A stretch of 64,000 nt of DNA from Aquimarina sp. TRL1 (GTDB taxonomy: Bacteria; Bacteroidota; Bacteroidia; Flavobacteriales; Flavobacteriaceae): NCBI RefSeq assembly GCF_013365535.1, contig NZ_CP053590.1, positions 40,001-104,000 of the forward strand, in the 5' to 3' direction. Made by a program: the position numbers and the translations under genes. Every line of letters begins with the position of its first letter. Positions within the stretch are counted from its first letter, which is position 1. Below are positions 20,623 through 30,835 of the stretch, in pieces. The notes below the pieces were generated by a model that was given only the letters and a program-made list of their open reading frames with translations, was not told the DNA's origin and made no database searches.

Positions 20623-21813
20623 ATGAAAAAGGATTTTTTCACATATCAGGCACAGACGACTTCTACACCATTGGCCATGGAAGTATCATATGCCAAAGGC
20701 TCTTTTATTTATGACACTTCTCATAAAAAATATCTGGATTTTGTAGCAGGAGTTTCTGCTTGTAGTTTAGGTCATCAACACCCTAGAGTTATAAATGCTA
20801 TCAAAGAGCAGGTAGACAGTTACCTGCATGTAATGGTATATGGGGAATACATTCTAAAGCCAGCTGTAACACTCACGAAATTATTGGCAGAACACTTACC
20901 ATTCCCTCTTCAAAAAACCTATCTGACCAATTCAGGAACAGAAGCGATCGAAGGAGCTTTAAAGCTTGCCAGAAGAGCCACTGGAAGAAGTCAGATTATC
21001 ACTGCAAAAAAAGCATATCACGGAAACACTATGGGAGCCATGAGTGTTATGGGGTTTGAAGAACGGAAACAGGCATTTAGACCCTTAATTCCGGATGTTA
21101 ATTACATAACGTTTAACCAAGAAGAAGAGCTATCCCTAATCACCACTAAAACTGCTGCCGTTATTTTAGAAACTATTCAGGGAGGAGCCGGTTTTATAAC
21201 TCCTGTAAATGACTACTTAAAAAAAGTACGCAATAGATGTTCTGAAGTAGGTGCTTTGTTAATTTTAGATGAAATTCAACCTGGTTTCGGAAGAACCGGA
21301 AAGTTATTTGGTTTTATGCATTATGATATTGTTCCAGATATTGTGGTTATGGGCAAAGGTATGGGAGGAGGTATGCCTATCGGAGCATTTACAACCGACG
21401 CTAAGACGATGAACCTATTACAAGACAATCCTAAACTAGGACATATCACCACTTTTGGAGGAAATCCGGTCATTGCCGCCGCCGCACTAGCTACTTTACA
21501 AGAGATAACCGAAAGTGACGTAATGGCAGCTTCACTTGAAAAAGAAAAACTATTCCGATCCTTACTAATCCATCCTTTAATCAAGGAAATAAGAGGCACT
21601 GGTCTTATGCTGGCAATAATGACCCCATCCGAAGACATTACTTCTAAGGCTATCCTTAGATGCCAGGAAGCCGGAGTCATACTTTTCTGGCTTCTTTTCG
21701 AGCCCAAAGCAATTCGAATAACCCCTCCGCTGACAATAAGTGAAGAGGAAATAAAAATGGGATGTGATATCATTCTCAGTATTTTAGATGAAATACATAC
21801 TGACATCGACTAA
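20623..21813 (+). CDS. Class III pyridoxal-phosphate aminotransferase
   Basis: A 396-residue enzyme of the acetylornithine/ornithine aminotransferase family. Visible motifs: PLP-phosphate binding NSGTEAIEGALKLAR, AYHGNTMGAMSVMG, the cofactor aspartate in LILDEIQPGFGRTG, and the Schiff-base lysine in VVMGKGMGGGMPIGAF. The substrate cannot be assigned; no arginine genes are adjacent, and many flavobacteria carry this gene next to the OstA gene. It may be cotranscribed with that gene (47-base gap). Confidence 0.9.
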   Translation: MKKDFFTYQAQTTSTPLAMEVSYAKGSFIYDTSHKKYLDFVAGVSACSLGHQHPRVINAIKEQVDSYLHVMVYGEYILKPAVTLTKLLAEHLPFPLQKTYLTNSGTEAIEGALKLARRATGRSQIITAKKAYHGNTMGAMSVMGFEERKQAFRPLIPDVNYITFNQEEELSLITTKTAAVILETIQGGAGFITPVNDYLKKVRNRCSEVGALLILDEIQPGFGRTGKLFGFMHYDIVPDIVVMGKGMGGGMPIGAFTTDAKTMNLLQDNPKLGHITTFGGNPVIAAAALATLQEITESDVMAASLEKEKLFRSLLIHPLIKEIRGTGLMLAIMTPSEDITSKAILRCQEAGVILFWLLFEPKAIRITPPLTISEEEIKMGCDIILSILDEIHTDID

Positions 21814-22054
21814 CTGTGGTATATCTTTTGTTAATTAGTTTGTTAAAAACAATTAGTATTCAGCTGATTTTTCAATAAAAATCATTTGTAATTTTAAATA
21901 AGAAATAGAGCAGTATCACCAAAATTTATTTTGGAAAGCGAAATAAAAATAGTAACTTAATAAGGAATATTTACAGGGGCTAGATTTTTCCTAACGGTTA
22001 AAAGTCATTTTATTTCACTATTCATCTTAGATAATGACCTAATACTTAAGATGT

Positions 22055-23443
22055 ATGAAATTTAACCACGAAGAAGAGGATAACTTATCACTTACACGAT
22101 ACGAATCCATGTTACGATCGAATGATGTCAAATTCTTTGACTCTAATGAATTTGAATCAATTATTCATCATTATTTAGAAAACGGAAAAATAGCCAAAGC
22201 TAAAAAAGCTATTTCCTTAAGTCTTTCTCAACATCCTTCATCCGTTAATTTAAAACTCTTACAGGTAGAGGTATTGGTATTTGAGGATCGCTTGGAAAAA
22301 GCAGATACCTTACTTGCTCAACTCCATGCTATTGAGCCTGAAAACGAAGAAATTTATATCCAAAAAGCAAATATCCTTTCCAAACAAAACAAACATAAAG
22401 AAGCCATTGATTTATTATTTATGGCGCTGAGTTACACTTCTAATGAAGCCGATGTATTTTCTTTATTAGGAATGGAATATCTTTTTATGGATGATTTTGA
22501 GAATGCCAAAATTAACTTCATGAAATGCCTGGAGGCTGATGGAGAAGATTACTCTGCCTTATACAATATCATCTATTGCTTTGATTTCCTCGAACAACAT
22601 GAAGAAGCTATAGAATACCTGAATCGATTTCTTGACAAAAACCCATATTGCGAAGTTGCATGGCATCAAATAGGAAAGCAATACTATGACCTGGGAATGT
22701 TCAAAAAAGCATTAGCAGCTTTTGATTTTGCGATCATCAGTGATGAATACTTTATCGGTGCCTATCTGGAAAAAGGAAAAGTACTGGAAAAATTAAAACG
22801 CTATAACGAAGCTATTGAAAACTATAGAATCACACTCGAACTAGATGACCCTACCTCTTTTGCTTTATTGCGTATAGGAAAGTGTTTTGAAAAACTGGGA
22901 AGTGATGACCTGGCTATACAGCATTATTCCAAAACGGTTCATGAAGACCCCCTACTGGATAAAGGTTGGATTGCAATTACTGATTTTTATATGAGAAAGC
23001 GCAATTATCAAAAAGCACTCTATTATATAAATAAGGCTATTAGTATTGATAGTGAAAATGTGTTGTATTGGAAAAGATATGCTAAGATCAATAATCGACT
23101 CGCATTCTTTGAAGAAGCAGAAACGGGTTACCAAAAAGCAATTGAACTTGGAAATTATGAATTAGATACCTGGCTCAATCGCTCTGATATTTTACGATTT
23201 CTGGGGGAATCTAACGCTGCTATTATCAACCTAAAGCAAGCGATCGAGTTTTATCCTGATAACGCAGAAATCCACTATCGATTAGCCGGTATGTACTATG
23301 AAACGCAAGAACTGTCCAAAGGAGAATCCCATTTGAGAAAAGCGTTGCGCCTGGATAGAGAGTACACCATTGTTCTTGAAGAATTATTCGAAACAGTTTA
23401 CAACCTATCATTAGTAAAAAATATAATTTCTGAATATCAGTAA
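22055..23443 (+). CDS. Tetratricopeptide-repeat protein
   Basis: A 462-residue protein made almost wholly of TPR units, about ten to eleven, from residue 40 to 440; clear examples are KHKEAIDLLFMALSYTSNEA, RYNEAIENYRITLELDD and NYQKALYYINKAISIDSENV. There is no signal peptide or membrane segment, so it should be a cytoplasmic scaffold. The partner is unknown. The 241 bases upstream are AT-rich without an evident promoter, and no terminator is obvious after it. Confidence 0.9.
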   Translation: MKFNHEEEDNLSLTRYESMLRSNDVKFFDSNEFESIIHHYLENGKIAKAKKAISLSLSQHPSSVNLKLLQVEVLVFEDRLEKADTLLAQLHAIEPENEEIYIQKANILSKQNKHKEAIDLLFMALSYTSNEADVFSLLGMEYLFMDDFENAKINFMKCLEADGEDYSALYNIIYCFDFLEQHEEAIEYLNRFLDKNPYCEVAWHQIGKQYYDLGMFKKALAAFDFAIISDEYFIGAYLEKGKVLEKLKRYNEAIENYRITLELDDPTSFALLRIGKCFEKLGSDDLAIQHYSKTVHEDPLLDKGWIAITDFYMRKRNYQKALYYINKAISIDSENVLYWKRYAKINNRLAFFEEAETGYQKAIELGNYELDTWLNRSDILRFLGESNAAIINLKQAIEFYPDNAEIHYRLAGMYYETQELSKGESHLRKALRLDREYTIVLEELFETVYNLSLVKNIISEYQ

Positions 23444-23656
23444 ACATCTTATAGACAAATATTAAAAATAGTATCAGCCCGAATCAGCTCACAAGCTGTT
23501 TATATACCAATTATCTCATAACTAGATAAAGATTACGCATAGTAAACATACTGCTAAAACCTGTAGTAAATCGTTCCCTCAGTTTTCTGGTATAAAAATC
23601 TTACCTCCTCAATAAAAAGCCTCTTTTTTCATCAGAGGTTTCCCCTGAAAATTGCA

Positions 23657-23664
23657 TACATTTG
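23657..23664 (+). promoter_or_regulatory. Promoter -7 element of the DUF368-DUF368-aroE operon
   Basis: TACATTTG is an exact TAnnTTTG match 30 bases before the first DUF368 start codon. No good -33 box is present. The upstream 23611-23642 has an AAAGCCTCT/AGAGGTTT hairpin that might end transcription from either side. Confidence 0.5.
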
Positions 23665-23694
23665 TTTGACATTTAATCTTTAAAAACAAAGAGA

Positions 23695-24660
23695 ATGCAA
23701 CGAAGTCTTAAGGACTACCTTATAATTACATTAAAGGGACTAGCCATGGGAGCTGCCGATGTGGTTCCTGGAGTATCTGGAGGTACCATCGCTTTTATTT
23801 CCGGAATTTATGAAGAACTTATAGAAACCATTCATAGACTGGACATTAAATTTTTCAAAACCTGGAGAAAAGACGGGCTATTCTCTGCCTGGGAATCCTA
23901 TAACTTATCATTTTTAGTCGCCTTATTTTTAGGGATAGTGATTAGTATATTGTCTCTTGCTAAACTTATAAAATGGTTGTTACATCATCAGCCTTTACTC
24001 TTATGGGCTTTCTTTTTTGGTTTAGTTATCGCTAGTATTTTATATATAGGAAAACAAATAAATTCCTGGAGTCCAAAAACGATAATCAGTGTTATTGTAG
24101 CAGCAGTTCTATCTTATTTTCTAACAGTTGCAGAACCGCTAAGTTCCCCTGAAAATAACTGGTATTTATTATTTTGTGGGTTTATAGCAATTATTGCTAT
24201 GATTTTACCGGGAGTATCCGGAGCTTTTATTCTCTTAATACTTGGGGCTTATCAAACATTTATCGATATATTAAATCAATTGAGAAATGGGATTATCAAC
24301 CTAGACTTTGATGCCGTTTACCAATCGCTAAGTAAAATTATCATTATCGGTATTGGAGCCCTTATAGGGTTAAAACTATTCTCCAAAATCCTAAACTGGA
24401 TGTTTAAGAACCACAATAACATCACATTAGCAATTCTTACAGGTTTTATGATCGGTTCTCTGAATAAATTATGGCCCTGGAAAAAAGTACTTTCCTGGAG
24501 AGTAAATTCAGAAGGAATTAAAGTTCCATTTATAGAGAAAAGTATTCTTCCTACAACATATGAAGGAGATCCTAAAATATTTCTGGTTATTCTACTAGTT
24601 TCTTTAGGTTTTTTATTAATTTTTACACTGGAACGCCTTGCCGTAAAAAAAGAACAATAA
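23695..24660 (+). CDS. DUF368 family polyprenyl-phosphate transporter, copy 1
   Basis: A 321-residue polytopic membrane protein of the DUF368 family, shown in Vibrio and Staphylococcus to flip undecaprenyl phosphate (the PopT family), recycling the lipid carrier for peptidoglycan and surface glycans. The two family signatures are present as pseudo-repeats: AMGAADVVPGVSGGTIAF near the N-terminus and AMILPGVSGAFILLILG in the middle, with about eight helices. It is followed 9 bases later by a paralogue and then by aroE, so the three form an operon. Confidence 0.92.
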   Translation: MQRSLKDYLIITLKGLAMGAADVVPGVSGGTIAFISGIYEELIETIHRLDIKFFKTWRKDGLFSAWESYNLSFLVALFLGIVISILSLAKLIKWLLHHQPLLLWAFFFGLVIASILYIGKQINSWSPKTIISVIVAAVLSYFLTVAEPLSSPENNWYLLFCGFIAIIAMILPGVSGAFILLILGAYQTFIDILNQLRNGIINLDFDAVYQSLSKIIIIGIGALIGLKLFSKILNWMFKNHNNITLAILTGFMIGSLNKLWPWKKVLSWRVNSEGIKVPFIEKSILPTTYEGDPKIFLVILLVSLGFLLIFTLERLAVKKEQ

Positions 24661-24669
24661 CTCATTACT

Positions 24670-25698
24670 ATGCCACAGGATACTCGTACGCTTCGGGATA
24701 AATTTTTCTTAGTGATAAAAGGATTATTAATGGGCGCTGCTAATAAAGTGCCTGGGGTATCCGGAGGGGTTGTTGCTTTTGTGGCTGGTTTTTACGAAGA
24801 GTTTATTTACTCTTTGCAAAAAATAAACCTAAAAGCTTTTAAACTTCTAATCAATTTTAGATTTTCCAGTTTTTGGCGGTATATAAACGGAAAATTTCTA
24901 GGTTTATTAATCTTAGGAATGCTGATTAGTTATTTTAGTGTCTCTAAGCTGTTAGATTACCTAATTGTTCACTATGAATTATTTGTCTGGTCTTCATTTT
25001 TTGGGATGATTATCGGATCAATCTATTATATCATTAAAGATTTTAACGACTGGAGTAAGCAAAATATTTGTTTTATTCTGGTAGGGGTTATTGTAGGAGT
25101 TAGCATTAGTTTATTAGAACCTGCCAAAGAAAATGACAATTTATGGTTTGTATTTATTTGCGGGATTATAGGAGTTTCTGGAATGACATTACCTGGACTC
25201 TCCGGTTCTTTTATCCTTATTTTGCTAGGCAACTATGTACTATTGCTCGTTGACTCTGTCAATGCCCTTTTTGATACTATCAAAGACTTAATAAATGCGG
25301 ATACTTCTTTTTTGGAAGACGGGGAACGCATTCGACTCCTCAAAGTTCTTATTGTATTTAGCCTGGGATCTATAACAGGTCTAGTCTCACTCTCTCATAT
25401 TCTGGGATATGTATTGAAACGTTATAAAAATGCTACTTTTGCCATCATTATTGGTTTCATAACGGGCTCTTTAGGTGTTGTATGGCCCTGGAAAACAAAA
25501 GTTTTCAAAATGGATACTACCAATTCTCATATCTTGGATGCGAATGGCAACCCAATTCTGGATAACTACAATCGTTATCTCCCAGATTTTTCAATTCTTC
25601 AAACATATATCGCTCTCTTTTTCATCATATTCGGTATTGGTATCGTTATATACTTGGAATGGTATGGGCAACAAACGCGTAAATCTTCTAAAAAATGA
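24670..25698 (+). CDS. DUF368 family polyprenyl-phosphate transporter, copy 2
   Basis: A 342-residue paralogue of the preceding gene, with the same twin signatures (LMGAANKVPGVSGGVVAF and GMTLPGLSGSFILILLG) and a similar helix pattern, but clearly diverged in the loops. Two adjacent family members suggest either a heteromeric transporter or a split of substrate or condition. It has a longer hydrophilic insert before the last helix (DTTNSHILDANGNPILDNYN). It overlaps aroE by 4 bases (ATGA). Confidence 0.92.
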   Translation: MPQDTRTLRDKFFLVIKGLLMGAANKVPGVSGGVVAFVAGFYEEFIYSLQKINLKAFKLLINFRFSSFWRYINGKFLGLLILGMLISYFSVSKLLDYLIVHYELFVWSSFFGMIIGSIYYIIKDFNDWSKQNICFILVGVIVGVSISLLEPAKENDNLWFVFICGIIGVSGMTLPGLSGSFILILLGNYVLLLVDSVNALFDTIKDLINADTSFLEDGERIRLLKVLIVFSLGSITGLVSLSHILGYVLKRYKNATFAIIIGFITGSLGVVWPWKTKVFKMDTTNSHILDANGNPILDNYNRYLPDFSILQTYIALFFIIFGIGIVIYLEWYGQQTRKSSKK

Positions 25699-26423
25699 AA
25701 ACATTTGGTTTATTGGGTAAGAACATAGGGTATTCTTTCTCTCGGAGTTTTTTTTCTGAAAAATTCAAAAACGAAAATTTATCATGCGAGTATAGAAATT
25801 TTGATATTGCTCAAATTAATGATGTAAAAGAAATATTAGACTCGGATGAAATAAAAGGTCTTAATGTAACAATTCCCTACAAGGAGGAAATTATTCATTT
25901 TCTGGATGCCCTCGATCCGACAGCAAAGGAAATAGGAGCTGTAAATGTGATCAAATTTACTGCTGACAACAAGCTTATCGGCTATAATAGTGATTATTAT
26001 GGTTTTACCGAATCGCTAAAACCATTACTCCATAGCGAAATAAAAAAAGCATTAATCCTAGGTACTGGAGGAGCTTCCAAAGCGATTGCCTATGCTTTGG
26101 AACAATTAAACATTCAATACTCCTTTGTTTCCAGAAATCCCGATTTTAAAGAACTTCATTACAAAGATCTGGATGAAGATATTATTCGGGCATACAAACT
26201 CATTATAAATTGCACCCCTTTGGGAACACACCCTAACATTTATAATTATCCGGATATACCTTATGAATTCATTTCTGAAAAACACGTTTTATACGATCTC
26301 ATCTACAACCCTGAAGAGACTGAATTCATGAAAAAAGGGAAAGAAAGGGGAGCCACAACCTCTAATGGTTTGCAAATGTTAATTTTACAAGCACAAAAAG
26401 GTTGGGAAATCTGGAATTCGTAA
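25695..26423 (+). CDS. aroE: Shikimate dehydrogenase
   Basis: Reduces 3-dehydroshikimate to shikimate with NADPH in aromatic amino acid synthesis. The 242-residue protein has the shikimate-binding SFS motif near the N-terminus (GYSFSRSF), NVTIPYKEE with the catalytic lysine, GYNSDYYGF in place of the common GxNTDxxGF, and the NADP loop LGTGGASKAIAYAL. It is shorter than E. coli AroE (272) but usual for flavobacteria. It overlaps the second DUF368 gene by 4 bases and is thus translationally coupled to it. Confidence 0.94.
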   Translation: MKTFGLLGKNIGYSFSRSFFSEKFKNENLSCEYRNFDIAQINDVKEILDSDEIKGLNVTIPYKEEIIHFLDALDPTAKEIGAVNVIKFTADNKLIGYNSDYYGFTESLKPLLHSEIKKALILGTGGASKAIAYALEQLNIQYSFVSRNPDFKELHYKDLDEDIIRAYKLIINCTPLGTHPNIYNYPDIPYEFISEKHVLYDLIYNPEETEFMKKGKERGATTSNGLQMLILQAQKGWEIWNS

Positions 26424-26566
26424 CAGAATAGCTCTTCAAAACCTCTTTAGAACATAAAAATCAAAAAGATACAAATGCCAAATAAAAGAATTCCTTTTGA
26501 GTTTTTAGCAGATGTTAGTATCTTAGTCAATCAGTAAGTTAAGACAAACAATAAACATTTTAAGCG

Positions 26567-28555
26567 ATGTCAACACATGATAACCTGCCTGAAGCAGATG
26601 GAAATAAGGATAATAAGGTAGAAACAATAGAAGCTACTGTCGATAATTCAGCTAATGAGATTTCTTCTGCAAATGCAGAACAAACTGACAATATTGACAA
26701 TACCGCTCCTGAAGCAGTTTCTCCTACAAATGACGAGGAAATGGAAAAAGCGGACAAAAACAACGATGAGATTCAAGCGCAAATGGATAATGCTGTTGCT
26801 GAAGAAAGTGAAGATGAAGGAATTTCCGAAAAACATGACATCGAAAAAAAGGATTATCATGCCATGAGCAAAGAAGAATTGATTAAAGAGCTTAGGCTTT
26901 TAATCAAAAATGAAAAGGTTCAGGCAATAAAAGAACATGTAGAAGAAATAAAACTGGAATTCAACAATAAATTCAATGAAGAATTCGAACAAAAAAGAGA
27001 GGAATTTATTGCTGATGGTGGAAATTTGATTGATTTCTATTATTCTACCCCTGTAAAGAAAGAATTTAATTCTGTGTATTTTGATTATAAAGAAAAGCGA
27101 AATGCATTTTATCAAAATCTCAAAAAAGATCTTCAGGCTAACTTACAAAAGAGACTTGACCTCATAGAAGAATTAAAAGGGCTACTCAATGCTGATGAGA
27201 ATATCAATTCTACCTATAATCATTTCAAAAGTATACAGGAAAGATGGCGTAATGCCGGAGCAATCCCAAGAGATAAGTATAACACAGTCTGGAATACGTA
27301 TCATCACCATACTGAGAACTTTTATGACTTCTTACACCTCAACAGAGAATTTCGCGATTTAGATTTTAAACACAATCTGGATCAGAAATTAAAAATTATA
27401 GAAAGGGCTACTGAATTAGCTCAGGAAACAGATGTAAATCGCGCTTTTAGAGAATTACAGCTCTTACATAAAATGTGGAAAGAAGATCTAGGTCCTGTGG
27501 CAAAAGAATACAGAGAACCTATCTGGGAGAAATTTAGTGCTCTTACCAAACAAATCCATGAGAACAGACAAGGCTATTTCAGAGAACAGGATAAAGTCTA
27601 TGAAAAAAACCTGGAAGTTAAAACTGAGATCATCAATTCAATAAAGGAAATTGCGGCTAAACCTTCTAAAAGTCATAATGATTGGCAACAAAAAATTAAG
27701 GAAATAGAGGCTCTCAGAGAAGCGTTTTTTAAAGCTGGAAAAGTCCCTAGTAATGTCAATGAAGAAACCTGGACGCTCTTCAAAACATCCATTCGGGATT
27801 TTAACCGAGAGAAAAATGCTTTTTATAAAAATTTAAAGAAAGATCAATTCGAGAATCTAAATAAAAAATTAGAGCTGATCAAAATTGCAGAGGACAATAA
27901 GGATAATGATGATTTCTCCTCTACTACTCCTCTAATGAAAAAAATCCAGTCTGACTGGAAGAAAATCGGACATGTTCCCAGAAAAGAGAGTGATAAAATA
28001 TGGAAACGCTTTAAAGATGCTTGTAACTTTTATTTCGACCGTATTCATGCAGAAAGAGACGAAGCTAATAAAGAAGAAACTGCTGCTTATGAGAAAAAGA
28101 AGCAACATATAGAAGCTTTAAAAGACCTTACTTTATCTGGTAATCCTGAAAGCGATCTGGCTACTATAAAAGAAAATATTGCTGCTTGGAAAGAAATAGG
28201 AAGAGTTCCTTTTAACAAAAAAAGTATTGAGAACGATTATAATAAAATCCTGGATGATTTATTTGGTCAACTGAATATGAGCCGAAAGGAAACTGAACTT
28301 ATTAAGTATGAAAACAAGCTAAATGCACTTTCTAATCAGAATGACGAGCGTGCTATTAGAAATGAACAAAACTTCATTCGTAAAAAAATCGAAGAAGTAC
28401 ACAATGAGATCCGGCAGTTAGAAAACAACTTACAGTTCTTCAAAAATGCTAAGGATGACAATCCTATGGTATTAGATGTTAAGAAAAACATTGCGAAACA
28501 CCGAGAAAGTCTTGAGGTTTGGAAAACGAAGCTAAATAAGCTAAAAGCCTTATAA
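26567..28555 (+). CDS. DUF349 repeat protein
   Basis: A 662-residue soluble protein with an acidic, low-complexity N-terminus (about 1-95) and then at least four DUF349 three-helix repeats, each ending in a pattern like W(K/R)xxGxxPRxxxxxxWxxF (for example ERWRNAGAIPRDKYNTVWNT and SDWKKIGHVPRKESDKIWKR). The C-terminus is a coiled coil. DUF349 proteins are widespread but their role is not settled. It is followed 6 bases later by a methyltransferase gene, a pairing that may be functional. Confidence 0.88.
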   Translation: MSTHDNLPEADGNKDNKVETIEATVDNSANEISSANAEQTDNIDNTAPEAVSPTNDEEMEKADKNNDEIQAQMDNAVAEESEDEGISEKHDIEKKDYHAMSKEELIKELRLLIKNEKVQAIKEHVEEIKLEFNNKFNEEFEQKREEFIADGGNLIDFYYSTPVKKEFNSVYFDYKEKRNAFYQNLKKDLQANLQKRLDLIEELKGLLNADENINSTYNHFKSIQERWRNAGAIPRDKYNTVWNTYHHHTENFYDFLHLNREFRDLDFKHNLDQKLKIIERATELAQETDVNRAFRELQLLHKMWKEDLGPVAKEYREPIWEKFSALTKQIHENRQGYFREQDKVYEKNLEVKTEIINSIKEIAAKPSKSHNDWQQKIKEIEALREAFFKAGKVPSNVNEETWTLFKTSIRDFNREKNAFYKNLKKDQFENLNKKLELIKIAEDNKDNDDFSSTTPLMKKIQSDWKKIGHVPRKESDKIWKRFKDACNFYFDRIHAERDEANKEETAAYEKKKQHIEALKDLTLSGNPESDLATIKENIAAWKEIGRVPFNKKSIENDYNKILDDLFGQLNMSRKETELIKYENKLNALSNQNDERAIRNEQNFIRKKIEEVHNEIRQLENNLQFFKNAKDDNPMVLDVKKNIAKHRESLEVWKTKLNKLKAL

Positions 28556-28561
28556 ATATCT

Positions 28562-29194
28562 ATGCCGTGCTGTCCATTATGTAATACAGCCTGTCTTGAT
28601 ATTTTTTCCAAAATTCAGCAAAAAACATATTATAATTGCCCTACATGCAATGGGGTATTCTTAGATGCTATCTATTTTTTATCTGCTGAGGAAGAAAAAG
28701 CCCGGTATGAATTACATAATAATGATATCCATAATATAGGCTACCAGAAATTTGTTAGCCCTATAGTAGAAGACGTACGTACACATTATTCAAAACAACA
28801 CAAAGGATTAGACTATGGAAGTGGAAGTGGTCCGGTGATTACAAGTTTACTTAGAGATTCTAAGTATGATATTACGACCTATGACCCTTATTTTGATCCA
28901 AACCAAAACGCTTTATCCGGTAATTACGACTATATTGTATGCTGTGAAGTAATGGAGCATTTTTACACCCCTTTTAAGGAGTTTAATATGCTCCATTCTT
29001 TATTAGTTCCTGGTGGTCGCTTATTCTGTAAAACAACTCTCTATCAACCGGGTGTAAAATTCGAAACCTGGTGGTATAAAAACGACCCTACTCATGTCTT
29101 TTTTTATTCAGAGAACACCTTACTATGGATACAAAAAAACATAGGGTTTTCTGAGCTATTTCTGACAAAAAATCTTATTACCTTTCTAAAATAG
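28562..29194 (+). CDS. Class I SAM-dependent methyltransferase with N-terminal zinc ribbon
   Basis: A 210-residue protein starting with a putative zinc ribbon (CPLC and CPTC, 20-odd residues apart), then a Rossmann methyltransferase domain with motif I LDYGSGSGPVITSLL, the acidic loop TTYDPYFDP and the motif IV region YDYIVCCEVMEHF. The layout matches flavobacterial methyltransferases of unassigned small-molecule target. It sits 6 bases after the DUF349 gene and ends at a shared terminator. Confidence 0.88.
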   Translation: MPCCPLCNTACLDIFSKIQQKTYYNCPTCNGVFLDAIYFLSAEEEKARYELHNNDIHNIGYQKFVSPIVEDVRTHYSKQHKGLDYGSGSGPVITSLLRDSKYDITTYDPYFDPNQNALSGNYDYIVCCEVMEHFYTPFKEFNMLHSLLVPGGRLFCKTTLYQPGVKFETWWYKNDPTHVFFYSENTLLWIQKNIGFSELFLTKNLITFLK

Positions 29195-29265
29195 ATTCAT
29201 AAGAGTTCTATTATAATATATAGTATTTTCCTTTTCCCACCAATCGACTTTCTGTAGTATATCAC

Positions 29266-29301
29266 AAAAAATAAGGTGACTCAGTAGAGTCACCTTATTT
29301 T
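29266..29301. terminator. Bidirectional terminator between methyltransferase and susD
   Basis: A perfect 14-bp hairpin: AAATAAGGTGACTC (29269-29282) with GAGTCACCTTATTT (29287-29300), loop AGTA, and A and T tracts on either side. It lies between convergent genes. Confidence 0.92.
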
Positions 29302-29377
29302 AAAATGAAAATTAGTTTAAATAAGTGATTACATTATTCCACGAATAAAAGCTTTCTTTCCATTGGTTCTCTTTGGA

Positions 29378-30817
29378 TTATTTTTCGAAGTACATTGCCT
29401 CTATAAGCGGCTTTAAATCAGGAGCATTAGGATTCGCCGTATTCTCACTTAATGGCACCTGGTATCTTCTTATATTATCTGTTAAAACTGTTCCTTCTAT
29501 CGACTCATATGCAGGTACTTTATTTCTTCTTATATCTGTCCAGGATTCCATATGCCTAGTAAAATCTGCTATATAATGTTCTTCATGAATTTTCCGTAAT
29601 GCATCATCTTCAGAATCCCCACTAATTGAACCTCTTGGAGATCCTAGGTAAGCATCCTTATCTGCCTGAGGAATTTCCCCTGGAATTCCATTATAAAAAT
29701 CTAATGAAGAAGCTATCCCTGCTCTGTAAAAACTATCTGCATCTCCACTAATCCATCCTTTTAAAGCTGCCTCTGCCAAATAGAAATTTACTTCTGAAGC
29801 TGTCATATATCTATCAGGCATTTCCGGACGAATGATGTTTAATGAAACCTGGGATGCTCCTCCGGTAAAAACACCTTGAGGCAAACCTATGTAATTCCCT
29901 TCTACTGAATCAAAATAAGTAGCTCTTCTAGGGTCATTATTATTATTCATTAAGTTAATCAACGTAGTCCCCCCTGCATAAAAAGTATTCTGTCCTCCAG
30001 CAAACTGAACAACTAATGTATATTGAGGGTTTTGATTCCCTGCTTCATCAAAATAATCTATTTTTGCTTCATAAATATTTGAAGTGATAAGTGGTTGATT
30101 CGCTACCTCTTGTATTTCACTTGCTACAGAAGTTGGATCGACATTAGCAATTAACATTAATGCTTTTAACTTAATTGAATTAGCAAAACGAATCCAGCTT
30201 TCTCTATCTCCTCCATAAAGCAAGTCTGCGGGAGCTCCCATAATAGCGGTTTCAGTAGACAAGGCCATAACTGCTTCATCTACTAGTGAAGGAATTCCTC
30301 TCAATACTTCTTCTTGTGTATCAAAATTAGGATTAGGAAATTCTTTTACATTTAATGCCTCACTAAATGGTATATCTCCAAAAGTCTGTGTCAAATTCAA
30401 GTATGTAAAAGCTTCCAACGTTTTGGCCTGACCAATAATATTTGTTGCAGTAGGATTATTTCTTTCTGTAAGGACACGAATTTGCTGTAAATTTCTTAAT
30501 CCAGTTGTATAATTAAAAAACCACATATTATTAATCGTATTAGTACTTATTGTACCTCTCTCCGGTCCGACAAAAACACCAAACGGAGCAGAAAAAGACC
30601 ACTGTTGGGAATGTGTACTCATCTGAAAAGCTTCTACTGTTCTACTGGATGTAATACCTCCTAATAATACCTGAGGTAAAAGAAGTTCTGGGCTTATATC
30701 TATAGCTGCTAATGGATCTTTATTTATTCCTTCTATAGAATCATCACATCCTGTATTTAACAAAACAAGAATCGATACTAAGAAAACACCAAATTTGTTT
30801 TTAAAAATATTTTTCAT
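29378..30817 (-). CDS. SusD/RagB-like outer-membrane lipoprotein
   Basis: A 479-residue surface lipoprotein that captures nutrients for the partner SusC pore. A lipoprotein signal ends in LLNTGC with the acylated cysteine at 24, followed by DD. The body shows the SusD-like pattern, with ELLLPQVLLGG, QAKTLEAFTYLNLTQTFGDIPFSEA and AEVNFYLAEAALKGW-type helices of the SusD-like_2 subgroup. It lies 18 bases downstream of susC on the same strand. No glycan-degrading enzymes lie nearby, so the substrate is not necessarily a sugar. Confidence 0.93.
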   Translation of the reverse strand: MKNIFKNKFGVFLVSILVLLNTGCDDSIEGINKDPLAAIDISPELLLPQVLLGGITSSRTVEAFQMSTHSQQWSFSAPFGVFVGPERGTISTNTINNMWFFNYTTGLRNLQQIRVLTERNNPTATNIIGQAKTLEAFTYLNLTQTFGDIPFSEALNVKEFPNPNFDTQEEVLRGIPSLVDEAVMALSTETAIMGAPADLLYGGDRESWIRFANSIKLKALMLIANVDPTSVASEIQEVANQPLITSNIYEAKIDYFDEAGNQNPQYTLVVQFAGGQNTFYAGGTTLINLMNNNNDPRRATYFDSVEGNYIGLPQGVFTGGASQVSLNIIRPEMPDRYMTASEVNFYLAEAALKGWISGDADSFYRAGIASSLDFYNGIPGEIPQADKDAYLGSPRGSISGDSEDDALRKIHEEHYIADFTRHMESWTDIRRNKVPAYESIEGTVLTDNIRRYQVPLSENTANPNAPDLKPLIEAMYFEK

Positions 30818-30835
30818 TTTTTCTCTTTTAAAATT

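Noticed and set aside
23611..23642. Terminator of the TPR gene at AAAGCCTCT/AGAGGTTT
   Set aside because: The stem is short, lacks a clean T tract on the plus strand, and lies about 170 bases past the stop; left unlisted as too uncertain.
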